64,000 nucleotides of DNA from Pseudocolwellia sp049933045. GTDB lineage: Bacteria > Pseudomonadota > Gammaproteobacteria > Enterobacterales > Alteromonadaceae. Below the pieces are notes generated by a model, which worked only from the letters and a program-made list of their open reading frames with translations, was not told the DNA's origin and searched no databases. Positions 16,816-26,298 of this stretch are shown here, piece after piece. The stretch is taken from NCBI RefSeq assembly GCF_049933045.1, contig NZ_CP187926.1:3968001-4032000 (forward strand). The letters are read 5' to 3'. The stretch's first letter is position 1; each line of letters starts with the position of its first letter. The translations under genes were made by a program, and so were the position numbers.

Positions 16816-18066
16816 TTATATTTTGTCTGCAACAGCTATTCTATTTCGACCGTTTTCTTTGGCAAAATAAAGTGCGGCATCGGCTTCTATCATTTGTTGT
16901 GTTAGGGTTTTTGTACTATTAAATACAACCCCAATACTCACACTATAATTGATTTCTGTGTCGGCATAACTTACTGCTGAACTGGCAACATTTTCACGAA
17001 ATTGGTCTAGCTTTGTATATAACTCTTTTTTATCAGTACCTGATAATACAACACTAAATTCTTCTCCACCTAGGCGTGACAATAAGCCTGTACCTAAATG
17101 TTTTCTGAGGTAGAGAGCAAATACCTTAAGGATATGATCACCTGCATCATGCCCATGAACATCATTAACTTTTTTAAAGAAATCTATATCAAAAATGGCT
17201 ACGCAATAAGTTGCTTTGTCTTTAATATATTGCTGTACACAAGGTTCTGCATTTGTAAAAAAAGCACGGCGATTAGGTAACTCTGTTAGATAATCAGTAT
17301 TTGCAGCATGCTGAATTTTTTCAATATTATTGAGGTTATCTATATTTTGAGTAATACGACAATAGAATTCTTCAAGACAAAAAGGTTTACGTAAAAAGTC
17401 ATCAGCACCATTCTTAATAAAACGCGCTGAATGTGTTCCGTTAATTGCACCCGAAATACCAATAATGGCAAGCTGTTCTCGACTGTATTTCTTACGAATC
17501 TCATTACATAATGTAATGCCGTCCATAACAGGCATTTCTAAATCAGTGATCACCAATTTAATATCGGAATTTTCTGCTAATACTTCTAAAGCTTCTTTAC
17601 CTTGTGTGGCTGTATAAACAGTAAAGTTACGGCGCTTTAATAATTCAACAATGTAATTACGAGTCGATAAAGAATCATCAACAACCAAAATACCATAAAT
17701 AGAGTTAGTTAATTGATATTCAAGAATGCGTTTTAGGTAAAGAAAAGCTTGGCTGTTTTCTTTTGGAATATAATCAATGACTGGCTGGCTGAGTATCTCT
17801 TGACGTGTTTCATCATCCATCATTCCAGTGAGAACAATGCTTGGAATACCTTTCGATATAACATATGGAATGGCTTCACCATTTTCTGCATCAGGTAAGC
17901 CATAATCCACGGTGGCGACAAAAAAGCTATTATCTTCTTCAACGATCTTTTTTACTGACTCTAAACTGGTCGCCAGTGTTACATCAAAATTAAGTGATTG
18001 AGCTATAGTTTCAATAATGCGCGCAATGGGTTTACTGTCTTCTATCACTAATAACTTTTTAGACAT
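16816..18066 (-). CDS. Dual receiver-domain response regulator with GGDEF output
   Basis: A 416-residue protein: receiver 1 at residues 1-120 (LLVIEDSKPIARI, phosphoacceptor region ATVDYGLPDAENG), receiver 2 at about 128-245 (GILVVDDSLSTRNY, VITDLEMPVMDG) and a GGDEF domain at about 255-416 (DYLTELPNRRAFF, RLGGEEFSVVLSG, ending YFAKENGRNRIAVADK). Active-site and C-terminal motifs are intact, so it should be a phosphorylation-controlled diguanylate cyclase. No histidine kinase is adjacent. It starts 20 nt after the stop of uvrD on the same strand and may be co-transcribed with it. Confidence 0.93.
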   Translation of the reverse strand: MSKKLLVIEDSKPIARIIETIAQSLNFDVTLATSLESVKKIVEEDNSFFVATVDYGLPDAENGEAIPYVISKGIPSIVLTGMMDDETRQEILSQPVIDYIPKENSQAFLYLKRILEYQLTNSIYGILVVDDSLSTRNYIVELLKRRNFTVYTATQGKEALEVLAENSDIKLVITDLEMPVMDGITLCNEIRKKYSREQLAIIGISGAINGTHSARFIKNGADDFLRKPFCLEEFYCRITQNIDNLNNIEKIQHAANTDYLTELPNRRAFFTNAEPCVQQYIKDKATYCVAIFDIDFFKKVNDVHGHDAGDHILKVFALYLRKHLGTGLLSRLGGEEFSVVLSGTDKKELYTKLDQFRENVASSAVSYADTEINYSVSIGVVFNSTKTLTQQMIEADAALYFAKENGRNRIAVADKI

Positions 18067-18086
18067 ATATCAAACCTATCCCCAGA

Positions 18087-20262
18087 TTAAATCGCTTGTA
18101 AATTCGCATAAGCTACAACGAGCCATTTACTGCCAACTTCAGCAAAGTTAACTTGTATACGACTTTGAGCACCTGAACCTTCATAATTAAGTACAACACC
18201 TTCACCAAACTTTGCGTGAGTAACCGACTGACCTAATGAAAACCCAGTGTTCGCGAATGTTTCTGTTGTAAATGTATTTGAAAATTTACCTGTACTTGCT
18301 GGTCGAGATACTTGATTTTGTAAACGTATTTCTTCAGTACATTCGTTTGGTAATTCTCTTAAAAAACGACTGGGTTTATGGTACTTCTCTTGACCATATA
18401 AACGTCGGCTTTCTGCGTGACATAAATATAACTTCTGCATAGCACGAGTCATACCAACGTAACATAAACGTCTTTCTTCTTCTAAACGACCTATCTCTTC
18501 AACCGATTGTTGAGAAGGAAACATGCCTTCTTCTAAACCTGCAATAAAGACTAATGGGAATTCTAGCCCTTTAGCTGAATGCATTGTCATCAACTGAACT
18601 GCTGACTCGTATTCATCTGCTTGCGATTCACCTGACTCAAGTGCAGCATGAGTTAAGAAAGAGGTTAACTTGGTTTGACCTTCTTCTAATTCAGGATCCA
18701 TTTCAAACGTTTGGCAAGCCGTTACTAATTCATTTAAGTTTTCTATTCTTGCTTCTGCACGTTCACCTTTCTCGGCTTGATACATAGCTTTTAAGCCACT
18801 ATTTTTAATAACAAAGTTAGCTTGTTGATCTAAGTTCAAATTACACGAATCATCTTCAAGCTGATTAATCAGTTCTACAAAATGTGTAATAACTTTTGCA
18901 CTTCTACCTTTAAGCTCTTCATTGTTGATCATGTGCTGACAAGCTTGCCATAAGGTAACATTCAAGCTTCTCGCGGCATCTCGTATCAACGAAATACTTT
19001 GATTACCAATACCTCGTGTAGGCGTATTTATTATGCGTTCGAACGCAGCATCATCATCTCGATTATTAAGCAAACGCATGTAAGCTAAAGCATCTTTAAT
19101 TTCTTGTCGTTCGAAGAAACGCTGACCACCGTAAATTCTGTAAGGTAGCCCACCTTGTAGCAAGGCTTCCTCAAGTAAACGTGATTGTGCGTTACTACGA
19201 TATAAAATAGCGACATCGCTTAATGAACCACTTTTTTTTCTGCCAATCTTTAATTCGCCCAGCAATAAAGCGCGCTTCATCTATTTCGTTGAAGGCTGTG
19301 TAAATAGATATTTTTTCTCCAGACTCGTCTTGAGTCCAAAGATCTTTACCTAAACGATTATTGTTGTTTGAAATAAGTTTATTGGCTGCATTTAGAATAT
19401 TAGCAGTAGATCGATAATTTTGCTCAAGCTTGATTGTTTGAGCGTTATCAAAATCTTTTAAGAAGCGTTCAATGTTTTCTATTTTAGCGCCACGCCAGCC
19501 ATAAATAGACTGATCATCATCACCAACAATCATCACTTTGCTTGATGCTTTACCTAAAATATTTAACCAAGCATATTGAATGCTGTTGGTATCTTGAAAT
19601 TCGTCCACCAGAATATGTTTAAAGCGTTGTTGGTAATGTTCTAACAATACGGGGTTATCTAACCAAAGCTCATGCGCTCTTAACAGCAGTTCGGCAAAAT
19701 CTACTAAACCCGCTAAATTACACGCGTCTTGATAACCTTTATAAACTTTTACAAAAGTTTGCTCTGTTGGATCGTCGTAAACTTCGATGTGTTGAGGGCG
19801 GATGCCTTCATCTTTTTTACCGTTGATATACCATTGGAGTTGTTTGGGTGGATATCTTTTTTCATCAATATTAAGGGAGCGAACAATACGTTTAACTAAT
19901 CTTAATTGATCGTCAGAATCTAATACTTGAAAGGTTTGCGGTAATTTAGCTTCTTGAAAATGCATGCGCAATAAACGATGCGCTAAGCCATGGAAAGTAC
20001 CAATCCACATACCGTGAGTATTACCGCCAACTGTTTGCTCTACACGAGCACGCATTTCAGCTGCCGCTTTATTGGTAAATGTTACCGCTAAAACACTATG
20101 AGAAGAGGCGTTTTCAACCTGCATTAACCAAGCAATACGTTGTACAAGTACGCGTGTTTTCCCACTACCTGCTCCTGCAAGTACCAGCATATTTTGTAAG
20201 GGAGCAGCAACGACATCGCGTTGTTTTTCGTTTAACGAGTCGAGTAATTGAGAAACATCCAT
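18087..20262 (-). pseudogene. uvrD: DNA helicase II UvrD, split by a +1 frameshift in an A8 run
   Basis: Two overlapping frames (20262-19195 and 19280-18087) together give a ~724-residue UvrD, the expected size (E. coli 720). The N-terminal part has Walker A VLAGAGSGKTRVL near residue 29, the DEFQDTNSIQ helicase motif and QNYRST. The C-terminal part has ALLQGGLPYRIYGG, MTMHSAKGLEFPLVF, EERRLCYVGMTRA and the tudor-like C-terminus. The frames join at 19232-19239 (A8 on the coding strand): reading A7 gives KDWQKKSGSLSDVAILYRS without a gap. UvrD unwinds DNA in nucleotide-excision and mismatch repair. Loss would give a mutator, so an assembly error is the simplest explanation. Start ATG at 20262. 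Confidence 0.92.
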
Positions 20263-20316
20263 AGATAAGCCAAATTTTGATAAGTTTAAAAGATAAAAAG
20301 GTATGTTGGGCAGTTG

Positions 20317-21064
20317 TTATGTTAAGAATTGATATAACTCTTCAACATCCGATAATTCAATGTTAGGTAAAATAGACAAAGGTTGACCCACGTCATAACT
20401 TGATACCCAAGCAGTTTGGCAGCCAGCAAGAATTCCACCTAAAATGTCTGCTTTGCCACAGTCACCTACGTGTAATAATTCTTCAGGCTTTATTTTTAAA
20501 TGTTTACAGGCGCTATTAAACATATCAGGACAAGGTTTGTGCTTATTTAATTTACCTGCAGACTGCCCGCCTGCATGATAAGTCGCACTAAAGTACTGTT
20601 TAAGTTTGATGGTTTCGGTATTAACATTACCATTACTGATAGCAATTAAAGGCCATTTTTTGGCAAGTGCGGCTAACAAACGGTGAATGTGTTCTGGCAC
20701 AGTAAAATTACTTCGATGAAAGTTAAAATGCGCGACTGCTTTTTGTGCAGCTTGGCGAGCTTGAGTTTTAGATATACCTAAAGCAATCATACCCAAGTAA
20801 TAAGTCTCGCTGCGTAAAGTGCCAACATCGTGCTTTAATTCAAGGTTAAATATCAGAGCTTTTTTCTTTATATTCAGCCCAAAATTCGATGTCGTATTCA
20901 ACTTGTATATCAGTAGAGTTATCAAGTAATGCAGGCATCTCTTTTTTGAAATAAGCCAGCATCGCATCACTTGTTGTAACCATAATAGGATGATTGCTAT
21001 AGAGCGTATCGTCTAAGTCAAAACTAATGGCTTTAAAAGGAGCTAATCGACGATAAACTTTCAT
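20317..21064 (-). pseudogene. yigB: YigB-like HAD-superfamily hydrolase, frameshifted
   Basis: Two frames (21064-20846 and then the part ending at 20317) form a ~248-residue haloacid-dehalogenase phosphatase like E. coli YigB, a 5-amino-6-(5-phospho-D-ribitylamino)uracil/FMN phosphatase. The first frame carries motif I AISFDLDDTLYSNHP. The second carries motif II PLIAISNGNVNTET and motifs III/IV HVGDCGKADILGGILAGC. The join is at the A6 run 20860-20865 (coding strand): reading A5 turns KEKSSDI-stop into KEKALIFNLELKHDVGTLRS. The ATG overlaps the stop of the DUF484 gene (TAATG), so translation is coupled. xerC, normally between the two, is absent. Confidence 0.87.
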
Positions 21065-21795
21065 TAGGCGCTTTTTGCTTTTAGTTGTTGGAGAAGAAGC
21101 TTGGCAATCAGCTTTCTAAACTGACTCAGTAACAAGGTGTCCATACGTGGATCAAAATGCTCAGCATCTTGGCTACTTATGGCTAAAAATCCTAATACGT
21201 TATTGTCATACTCTAACTTAACAAGCACAACTGAACCTTCAGTAACTTTAGAGAATACCATTTGCTGTTCACTTTGTTGTAAACGCCCAAAATAGTAATC
21301 ATCATTTGTTAATCTGTTTTGAACTATGCCACCGCAATCGTTTTTAATTAAACTGTGGTGTTCAATATCTACAGGGTCTATTAACCATAGCTTTAAGCTT
21401 GATAATGACAACAGCTCAGTGATGGCTTGATATAAACAATCAAGTAGCTCACTCGCTGATGTGCAATCAAGTAAGCGTAAATACAAATCGCTGTATAACG
21501 AAAACAGCTGTTCATTGTTATTCGCAATAGACATTAACTGCGTAATTTCATCTTCTAACGCATGAACTTTTTGTCTTAGTTGTTGTTGTTGTCGCTCAAC
21601 TAAAGAAACCGTGCCGCGTTGATGATCATTAAGACGTAAACTACTTAATAACTCTGGATGACGAGCGAATATTTCAGGATTATCTTGTAAATAACTTACT
21701 ACGATATCGTCTGACAATATGAGCTCTGCAGATTGCATTAAGTTAGCCTCTGTTACGCCACTCGATTTATTGTTTGAACTGAATTCTGAACTCAT
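21064..21795 (-). CDS. DUF484 family protein (GAF-like)
   Basis: A 243-residue cytoplasmic protein of the DUF484 family found between dapF and xerC in gammaproteobacteria. Visible are the N-terminal DIVVSYLQDNPEIFARHPEL, a coiled coil (VERQQQQLRQKVHALEDEI) and a C-terminal GAF-like domain ending FDPRMDTLLLSQFRKLIAKL. Molecular function unknown. Its ATG overlaps the dapF stop (ATGA) and its own stop overlaps the yigB start (TAATG), so it sits inside a tightly coupled operon. Confidence 0.9.
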   Translation of the reverse strand: MSSEFSSNNKSSGVTEANLMQSAELILSDDIVVSYLQDNPEIFARHPELLSSLRLNDHQRGTVSLVERQQQQLRQKVHALEDEITQLMSIANNNEQLFSLYSDLYLRLLDCTSASELLDCLYQAITELLSLSSLKLWLIDPVDIEHHSLIKNDCGGIVQNRLTNDDYYFGRLQQSEQQMVFSKVTEGSVVLVKLEYDNNVLGFLAISSQDAEHFDPRMDTLLLSQFRKLIAKLLLQQLKAKSA

Positions 21796-22622
21796 ATATG
21801 TATTTGTCCGTCAAAAACATGAACAGCATCACCTGTCATTTTTACTGGGTTACCTGGACCTTTCCAGAATATTTTCAGTTTACCACCAGGTAATTCAACG
21901 GTAACTTCTTTAGCCAATTTCTTTTGAATTTGACCTATAACGACTGCCGCACAAGCGCCGCTGCCACAAGCTAATGTTTCCGCTGCACCACGTTCATAAA
22001 CACGTAGTTTTACATACTCAGGCGTAACCACTTCCATAAACCCTACGTTAACGCCTTCAGGAAAACGTTCGTGAGTAGCAAGGGCTTTACCTAATGTTTC
22101 TAGCGGTGCATCTGCAACGGAATCAACAGTAATAACACAATGAGGATTCCCCATAGAAACAGCGCCACATAATACCGTTTCTTCTTCACTACGCAGAATA
22201 TAGGTGCCTTCAGTTTTTTGAGCGGTAAAAGGTATTTTATTTGGCTCAAACTGTGGAATAGGCATGGTCACGGTAATTTTTCCGTCACGCTCAACAAACA
22301 GCGTCATTTTACCTGACTGAGTAGAGACTTTAATTTTGTTTTTATTTGTTAAGCTTTTTAAGCGAACAAAACGTGCGAAACAACGGGCACCATTACCACA
22401 CTGACCTACTTCACTGCCATCAGCATTATAAATGCGGTAGTGAAAGTCTAAATCTGGGTCATAAGGCGGCTCAACCACTAAAAGTTGATCGAAGCCTACG
22501 CCAAAATTACGATCGGCAAGGTGCTTTATTTGTTCGTTCGACAAATAAACATTTTGCGTAACGTTATCTAATACTAGAAAGTCGTTACCTAAACCGTGCA
22601 TTTTTGAAAAATTTACAAGCAT
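21792..22622 (-). CDS. dapF: Diaminopimelate epimerase
   Basis: A 276-residue enzyme converting LL- to meso-diaminopimelate in lysine and peptidoglycan biosynthesis. The N-terminus FSKMHGLGNDFLVLD and the two catalytic cysteines are present: QCGNGARCFARFVR near residue 74 and LACGSGACAAVV near residue 219. Length equals that of E. coli DapF (274). It follows lysA by 41 nt on the same strand and overlaps the DUF484 gene by 4 nt, matching the conserved lptM-lysA-dapF operon. Confidence 0.97.
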   Translation of the reverse strand: MLVNFSKMHGLGNDFLVLDNVTQNVYLSNEQIKHLADRNFGVGFDQLLVVEPPYDPDLDFHYRIYNADGSEVGQCGNGARCFARFVRLKSLTNKNKIKVSTQSGKMTLFVERDGKITVTMPIPQFEPNKIPFTAQKTEGTYILRSEEETVLCGAVSMGNPHCVITVDSVADAPLETLGKALATHERFPEGVNVGFMEVVTPEYVKLRVYERGAAETLACGSGACAAVVIGQIQKKLAKEVTVELPGGKLKIFWKGPGNPVKMTGDAVHVFDGQIHI

Positions 22623-22663
22623 CTATTTCTTATTCTCGTGACTAATACTGTTTACGCTATAAC

Positions 22664-23908
22664 TTATGGAAGCAAAGATTCGCCTTGCCAAAGTTGTTCT
22701 ATTGTTTCACGTTTGCGGATCACATGAACGTCTGCGCCATCAACCATAATTTCAGCAACACGTGGTCTGCTGTTATAGTTTGAACTCATGGTAAAGCCAT
22801 AAGCACCCGATGAACGTATCGCAAGTAAATCACCTGCTTCAATCGCTAGTTCACGTTTCTTACCTAAGAAATCACCTGTTTCACAAATTGGACCAACTAT
22901 GTCGTAAACTTTGCTTGGTACATCTCTGTGTTCTACAGGAATAATCGCTTGCCATGCTTGATAAAGAGCAGGTCTAATTAAGTCATTCATTGCCGCATCT
23001 ACAATCGCAAAGTTTAATTCTTCGTTTGATTTTAAGAACTCAACTTCAGTTACTAATATGCCAGCGTTAGCCATAATGGCGCGACCTGGTTCAAATATTA
23101 GTGTAATTTCACGACCTTCTAATTTATCAGCAATGGCTTTAGCATATTGTTCTGGGTGTGGTGGTTTTTCATCGTTGTAACAAACACCTAATCCACCGCC
23201 CACATCAATGTGTGACAAGTTAATATCTTTTTTCGCTAAGTTGTCTACTAGCATCAAAACACGGTCTAACGCATCAAGAAAAGGAGCAACTTCAGTAATT
23301 TGTGAGCCGATATGACAATCAACACCTTTTACTGCAATGTTTGGTAATGTTGATGCATAAACATAAAACTCTTCAGCATCATCAATATTAATACCAAATT
23401 TGTTATCTTTTAGGCCTGTAGAAATATACGGATGCGTACCTGCGTCTACGTCTGGATTTACACGTAAAGAAACAGGAGCAACAACATTTAAAGATTTCGC
23501 AACGTTTTGAATGCGATCAAGCTCACCACCAGATTCAACGTTAAAACAATAAATACCTTTATCAAGTGCGTAAGCTATTTCGTCTGATGTTTTACCCACA
23601 CCAGAAAAAACAACTTTCTTCGGATCTCCACCTGCTTCTAAAACACGTGCTAATTCACCTTTCGATACAATATCGAAACCTGAACCTAAGCGCGCCATTA
23701 CGTTTAATACCGCAATGTTACTGTTAGCTTTTACGGCATAACATACAATGTGTGGACGATCGCCAGCGGCGTTATCAAAAGCTTTCCAGTGTCTTTCAAT
23801 GGTCGCTCTTGAATAAATATATAAAGGTGTACCATGTGCATTGGCAATGTCAGATACTTTGCTATCTTCAGCATATAAAGATGTATTTTTATGATTAAAA
23901 AAGTCCAC
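22664..23908 (-). CDS. lysA: Diaminopimelate decarboxylase
   Basis: A 414-residue PLP enzyme of the alanine-racemase fold-type III family, catalysing the last step of lysine synthesis (meso-DAP to lysine and CO2). The PLP lysine is in HIVCYAVKANSNIAVL (about residue 59). HIDVGGGLGVCY, FEPGRAIMANAG and the C-terminal ICETGDFLGKKREL (substrate-binding Cys-Glu) are also present. It lies 8 nt after lptM and 41 nt before dapF, an operon order standard in Pseudomonas and Shewanella. Confidence 0.97.
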   Translation of the reverse strand: MDFFNHKNTSLYAEDSKVSDIANAHGTPLYIYSRATIERHWKAFDNAAGDRPHIVCYAVKANSNIAVLNVMARLGSGFDIVSKGELARVLEAGGDPKKVVFSGVGKTSDEIAYALDKGIYCFNVESGGELDRIQNVAKSLNVVAPVSLRVNPDVDAGTHPYISTGLKDNKFGINIDDAEEFYVYASTLPNIAVKGVDCHIGSQITEVAPFLDALDRVLMLVDNLAKKDINLSHIDVGGGLGVCYNDEKPPHPEQYAKAIADKLEGREITLIFEPGRAIMANAGILVTEVEFLKSNEELNFAIVDAAMNDLIRPALYQAWQAIIPVEHRDVPSKVYDIVGPICETGDFLGKKRELAIEAGDLLAIRSSGAYGFTMSSNYNSRPRVAEIMVDGADVHVIRKRETIEQLWQGESLLP

Positions 23909-23916
23909 CGCTTTTC

Positions 23917-24099
23917 CTACCTTTTACTAGTGCTAATATTTGAATTTGTTTGTTCTGTTGGGCTAAATCCTAATTTTTCAGAAGAGCTAGGATCAACATT
24001 TTCAGACGGAGTTTGATACAAAGGACCTTTTATGCCGCAACCTGTTATTGTTACCAAAGACACAACGAAAGCCAAAATAAATAAAATTTGTTTACACAT
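23917..24099 (-). CDS. lptM: LptM (YifL) lipoprotein
   Basis: A 60-residue lipoprotein with a type II signal peptide: hydrophobic residues 5-18 and lipobox VTITGCGIKGPLYQ, the Cys at residue 21. LptM stabilises oxidation of the LptD/LptE LPS translocon at the outer membrane; CGxKGPLY is the family hallmark. The tail is low-complexity Ser/Asn/Pro. It is first in the lptM-lysA-dapF operon and divergent from cyaY. Confidence 0.92.
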   Translation of the reverse strand: MCKQILFILAFVVSLVTITGCGIKGPLYQTPSENVDPSSSEKLGFSPTEQTNSNISTSKR

Positions 24100-24201
24100 A
24101 TTTGATTAATTCGATTTTTTTCCCATGATAGACGTTTTATAATCAGATTGGTATAACGGCGATCTTAAATAATTTGCCAAATTAGGCATAAAGGACAATT
24201 A

Positions 24202-24519
24202 ATGAACGATAGTGAATATAATATAGCAGCAGAAGATTTATTACTGGCTGTTGAAGAGGCCATTGAAGACTGTGGTTACGATATCGATTTCGAAGGTGTT
24301 GGCGGTTTATTAACCTTAACATTTAAAAATAGCACTAAAATCATCATTAATAAGCAAGCGCCTTTGAAGGAAATTTGGGTTGCTACTAAATTTAATGGTC
24401 ATCACTTCCATTTTGAAAATGACCAATGGATAGATAAACGTGGTGGAGATGAATTCTGGCAATTCATTTCAAATGCAGTCAGTGTTCAAGCAGATGCTGA
24501 AATTACCTTACAAGCGTAA
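24202..24519 (+). CDS. cyaY: Frataxin-like iron-binding protein CyaY
   Basis: A 105-residue bacterial frataxin (E. coli 106). The acidic first helix has SEYNIAAEDLLLAVEEAIED. The sheet residues LTLTFKNSTKIIINKQ, IWVATKFNGHHF and the C-terminal helix are in order. It binds iron and modulates IscS-dependent Fe-S cluster assembly. An AAAGGAC ribosome-binding site precedes the ATG. Position between lptM and hemC is conserved. Confidence 0.95.
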   Translation: MNDSEYNIAAEDLLLAVEEAIEDCGYDIDFEGVGGLLTLTFKNSTKIIINKQAPLKEIWVATKFNGHHFHFENDQWIDKRGGDEFWQFISNAVSVQADAEITLQA

Positions 24520-24583
24520 TGTAATAAAATTAGGCAGCACAATTAGACAAAAAAAATTAGACAAAATAATCAGGCAATAAACT

Positions 24584-25540
24584 ATGAGTAAAAACATCGT
24601 ACGTATCGCGACTCGTAAGAGTGCTTTAGCCTTATGGCAAGCAGAATACGTAAAAGCACAACTTGAAAAACATCACGAAAACATTACGGTTGAACTCGTA
24701 CCTATGACCACAAAAGGCGACATTATTTTAGATACGCCATTAGCTAAAGTAGGCGGTAAAGGGCTTTTTGTTAAAGAACTTGAAGTTGCCATGTTAGAAA
24801 ATCGTGCTGATATTGCTGTGCATTCAATGAAAGATGTTCCAGTAGAATTTCCAGAAGGACTTGATTTAGAAGTTATCTGTCCGCGTGAAGATCCACGCGA
24901 TGCTTTCGTTTCAAACACTATCGAGAACTTTGCGTCGTTACCACAAGGTGCTGTAGTCGGTACATCTAGCTTACGCAGACAATGCCAAATTAAAGCGTTA
25001 CGACCAGATATACAAATTAGAGATTTACGTGGCAACGTAAACACGCGCTTGAAAAAACTTGATGCTGGCGAATACGACGCGATTATATTAGCGGCTGCAG
25101 GCTTAATTCGTTTAGAAATGCCAGAGCGTATTAAAGAATATATAGCACCAGAACTTATGTTACCTGCTAACGGACAAGGTGCTGTAGGTATTGAATGTCG
25201 AGTAGACGATGAAAACATTAAAGCGTTGATTGCTCCACTTGAATGTAAAGAAACACGTACTAGAGTACTCGCTGAAAGATCAATGAACAGAGCACTAGAA
25301 GGTGGCTGCCAAGTTCCTATTGGTAGTTATGCTGTTCTAGAAGAAAACGATTCATCAGTTGATGCTGAGCCTGTTATTTATTTACGTGGTTTAGTCGGTG
25401 CAATTGATGGCAGCACTATTTTGCATAGTGATATCCGTGGTCCTGTAAGTGAAGCTGAAGCATTAGGTAATAAACTCGCGCAGCAGTTACTTAGTTTAGG
25501 TGCAGATGTAATTTTGAAACAGGTATATGCCGAACAGTAA
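24584..25540 (+). CDS. hemC: Porphobilinogen deaminase (hydroxymethylbilane synthase)
   Basis: A 318-residue heme-pathway enzyme joining four porphobilinogens into hydroxymethylbilane. Landmarks are IVRIATRKSALALWQAEYVK at the N-terminus, VGGKGLFVKELE, DIAVHSMKDVP, VVGTSSLRRQCQI, the anionic-binding loop region RDLRGNVNTRL, and the dipyrromethane-cofactor cysteine in EGGCQVPIGSYA near residue 245. It overlaps hemD by 14 nt and begins the hemCDXY operon. Confidence 0.97.
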   Translation: MSKNIVRIATRKSALALWQAEYVKAQLEKHHENITVELVPMTTKGDIILDTPLAKVGGKGLFVKELEVAMLENRADIAVHSMKDVPVEFPEGLDLEVICPREDPRDAFVSNTIENFASLPQGAVVGTSSLRRQCQIKALRPDIQIRDLRGNVNTRLKKLDAGEYDAIILAAAGLIRLEMPERIKEYIAPELMLPANGQGAVGIECRVDDENIKALIAPLECKETRTRVLAERSMNRALEGGCQVPIGSYAVLEENDSSVDAEPVIYLRGLVGAIDGSTILHSDIRGPVSEAEALGNKLAQQLLSLGADVILKQVYAEQ

Positions 25541-26297
25541 TCTCAATGTTCTGATCACTCGCCCTGAAAATGAAGGGCGAAGATTAGCGACCAAGCTAAA
25601 TACACTGGGTATGAACACTCAGTGTCAGCCCATGTTTGATTATCGAGTAAGTGATAGCCTGACTAAAAGTGGTTCGGTAAATCTTGCTCAACGTTTAGAT
25701 AAAGTTAATCAGCCGATTGTTGTGTTTATTAGTGTTGCTGCGGTACTAAATGCTAACTCGGTAATCGACATCGCTTCTTGGCAGGCAAGTAAAGTGTTTG
25801 CTGTAGGTACTGCCACAGCAAAAGCTTTAAAAGCTTTGAATATCGACGCTATTTCTCCTGAAATTCAAACTAGCGAAGGCTTATTAGCATTGCCTGAACT
25901 GCAATCTATTGAAGGGCAAGACATTCTTATTGTAAGAGGAGATGGTGGTAGAGAGTATTTAGCTGACTCCCTCAAAGCAAAAAATGGAATTGTATACTAT
26001 ATTGAAGCTTATCAACGAATTTGGCGACAATTACCTAACAATATTCAACAACATTGGCGAAGTCATCGTATTAATTGTATGGTGATAACTAGTGACGCTA
26101 TATTACAAAGCATAGTACAATTAATTAATCTATCAGATGAGTATTGGCAAACCGACTGCTATTGGGTGGTTGCAAGCGAACGAATAGCTCAAAATGCAAA
26201 AGCATTAGGTTTAAAGCGCGTTATAAATTCGAACGGCGCAAGTGATAATGCTATTACCAATGCGATAACATCTGATGTAACAATCAACATGGAATAA
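25527..26297 (+). CDS. hemD: Uroporphyrinogen-III synthase
   Basis: A 256-residue, weakly conserved enzyme that closes and inverts ring D of hydroxymethylbilane. The start VLITRPENEGRRLATKLN, the VFISVAAVLNANSV segment, and QDILIVRGDGGREYLADSL followed by YQRIW are typical. Its start lies inside the end of hemC (14-nt overlap) and hemX begins 1 nt after its stop, so identity rests on both motif and operon. Confidence 0.94.
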   Translation: MPNSNLNVLITRPENEGRRLATKLNTLGMNTQCQPMFDYRVSDSLTKSGSVNLAQRLDKVNQPIVVFISVAAVLNANSVIDIASWQASKVFAVGTATAKALKALNIDAISPEIQTSEGLLALPELQSIEGQDILIVRGDGGREYLADSLKAKNGIVYYIEAYQRIWRQLPNNIQQHWRSHRINCMVITSDAILQSIVQLINLSDEYWQTDCYWVVASERIAQNAKALGLKRVINSNGASDNAITNAITSDVTINME

Positions 26298-26298
26298 G

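Noticed and set aside
24673..25218. 181-codon minus-strand open frame
   Set aside because: Lies entirely opposite hemC, which has full motif support; low-complexity Ser-rich product.
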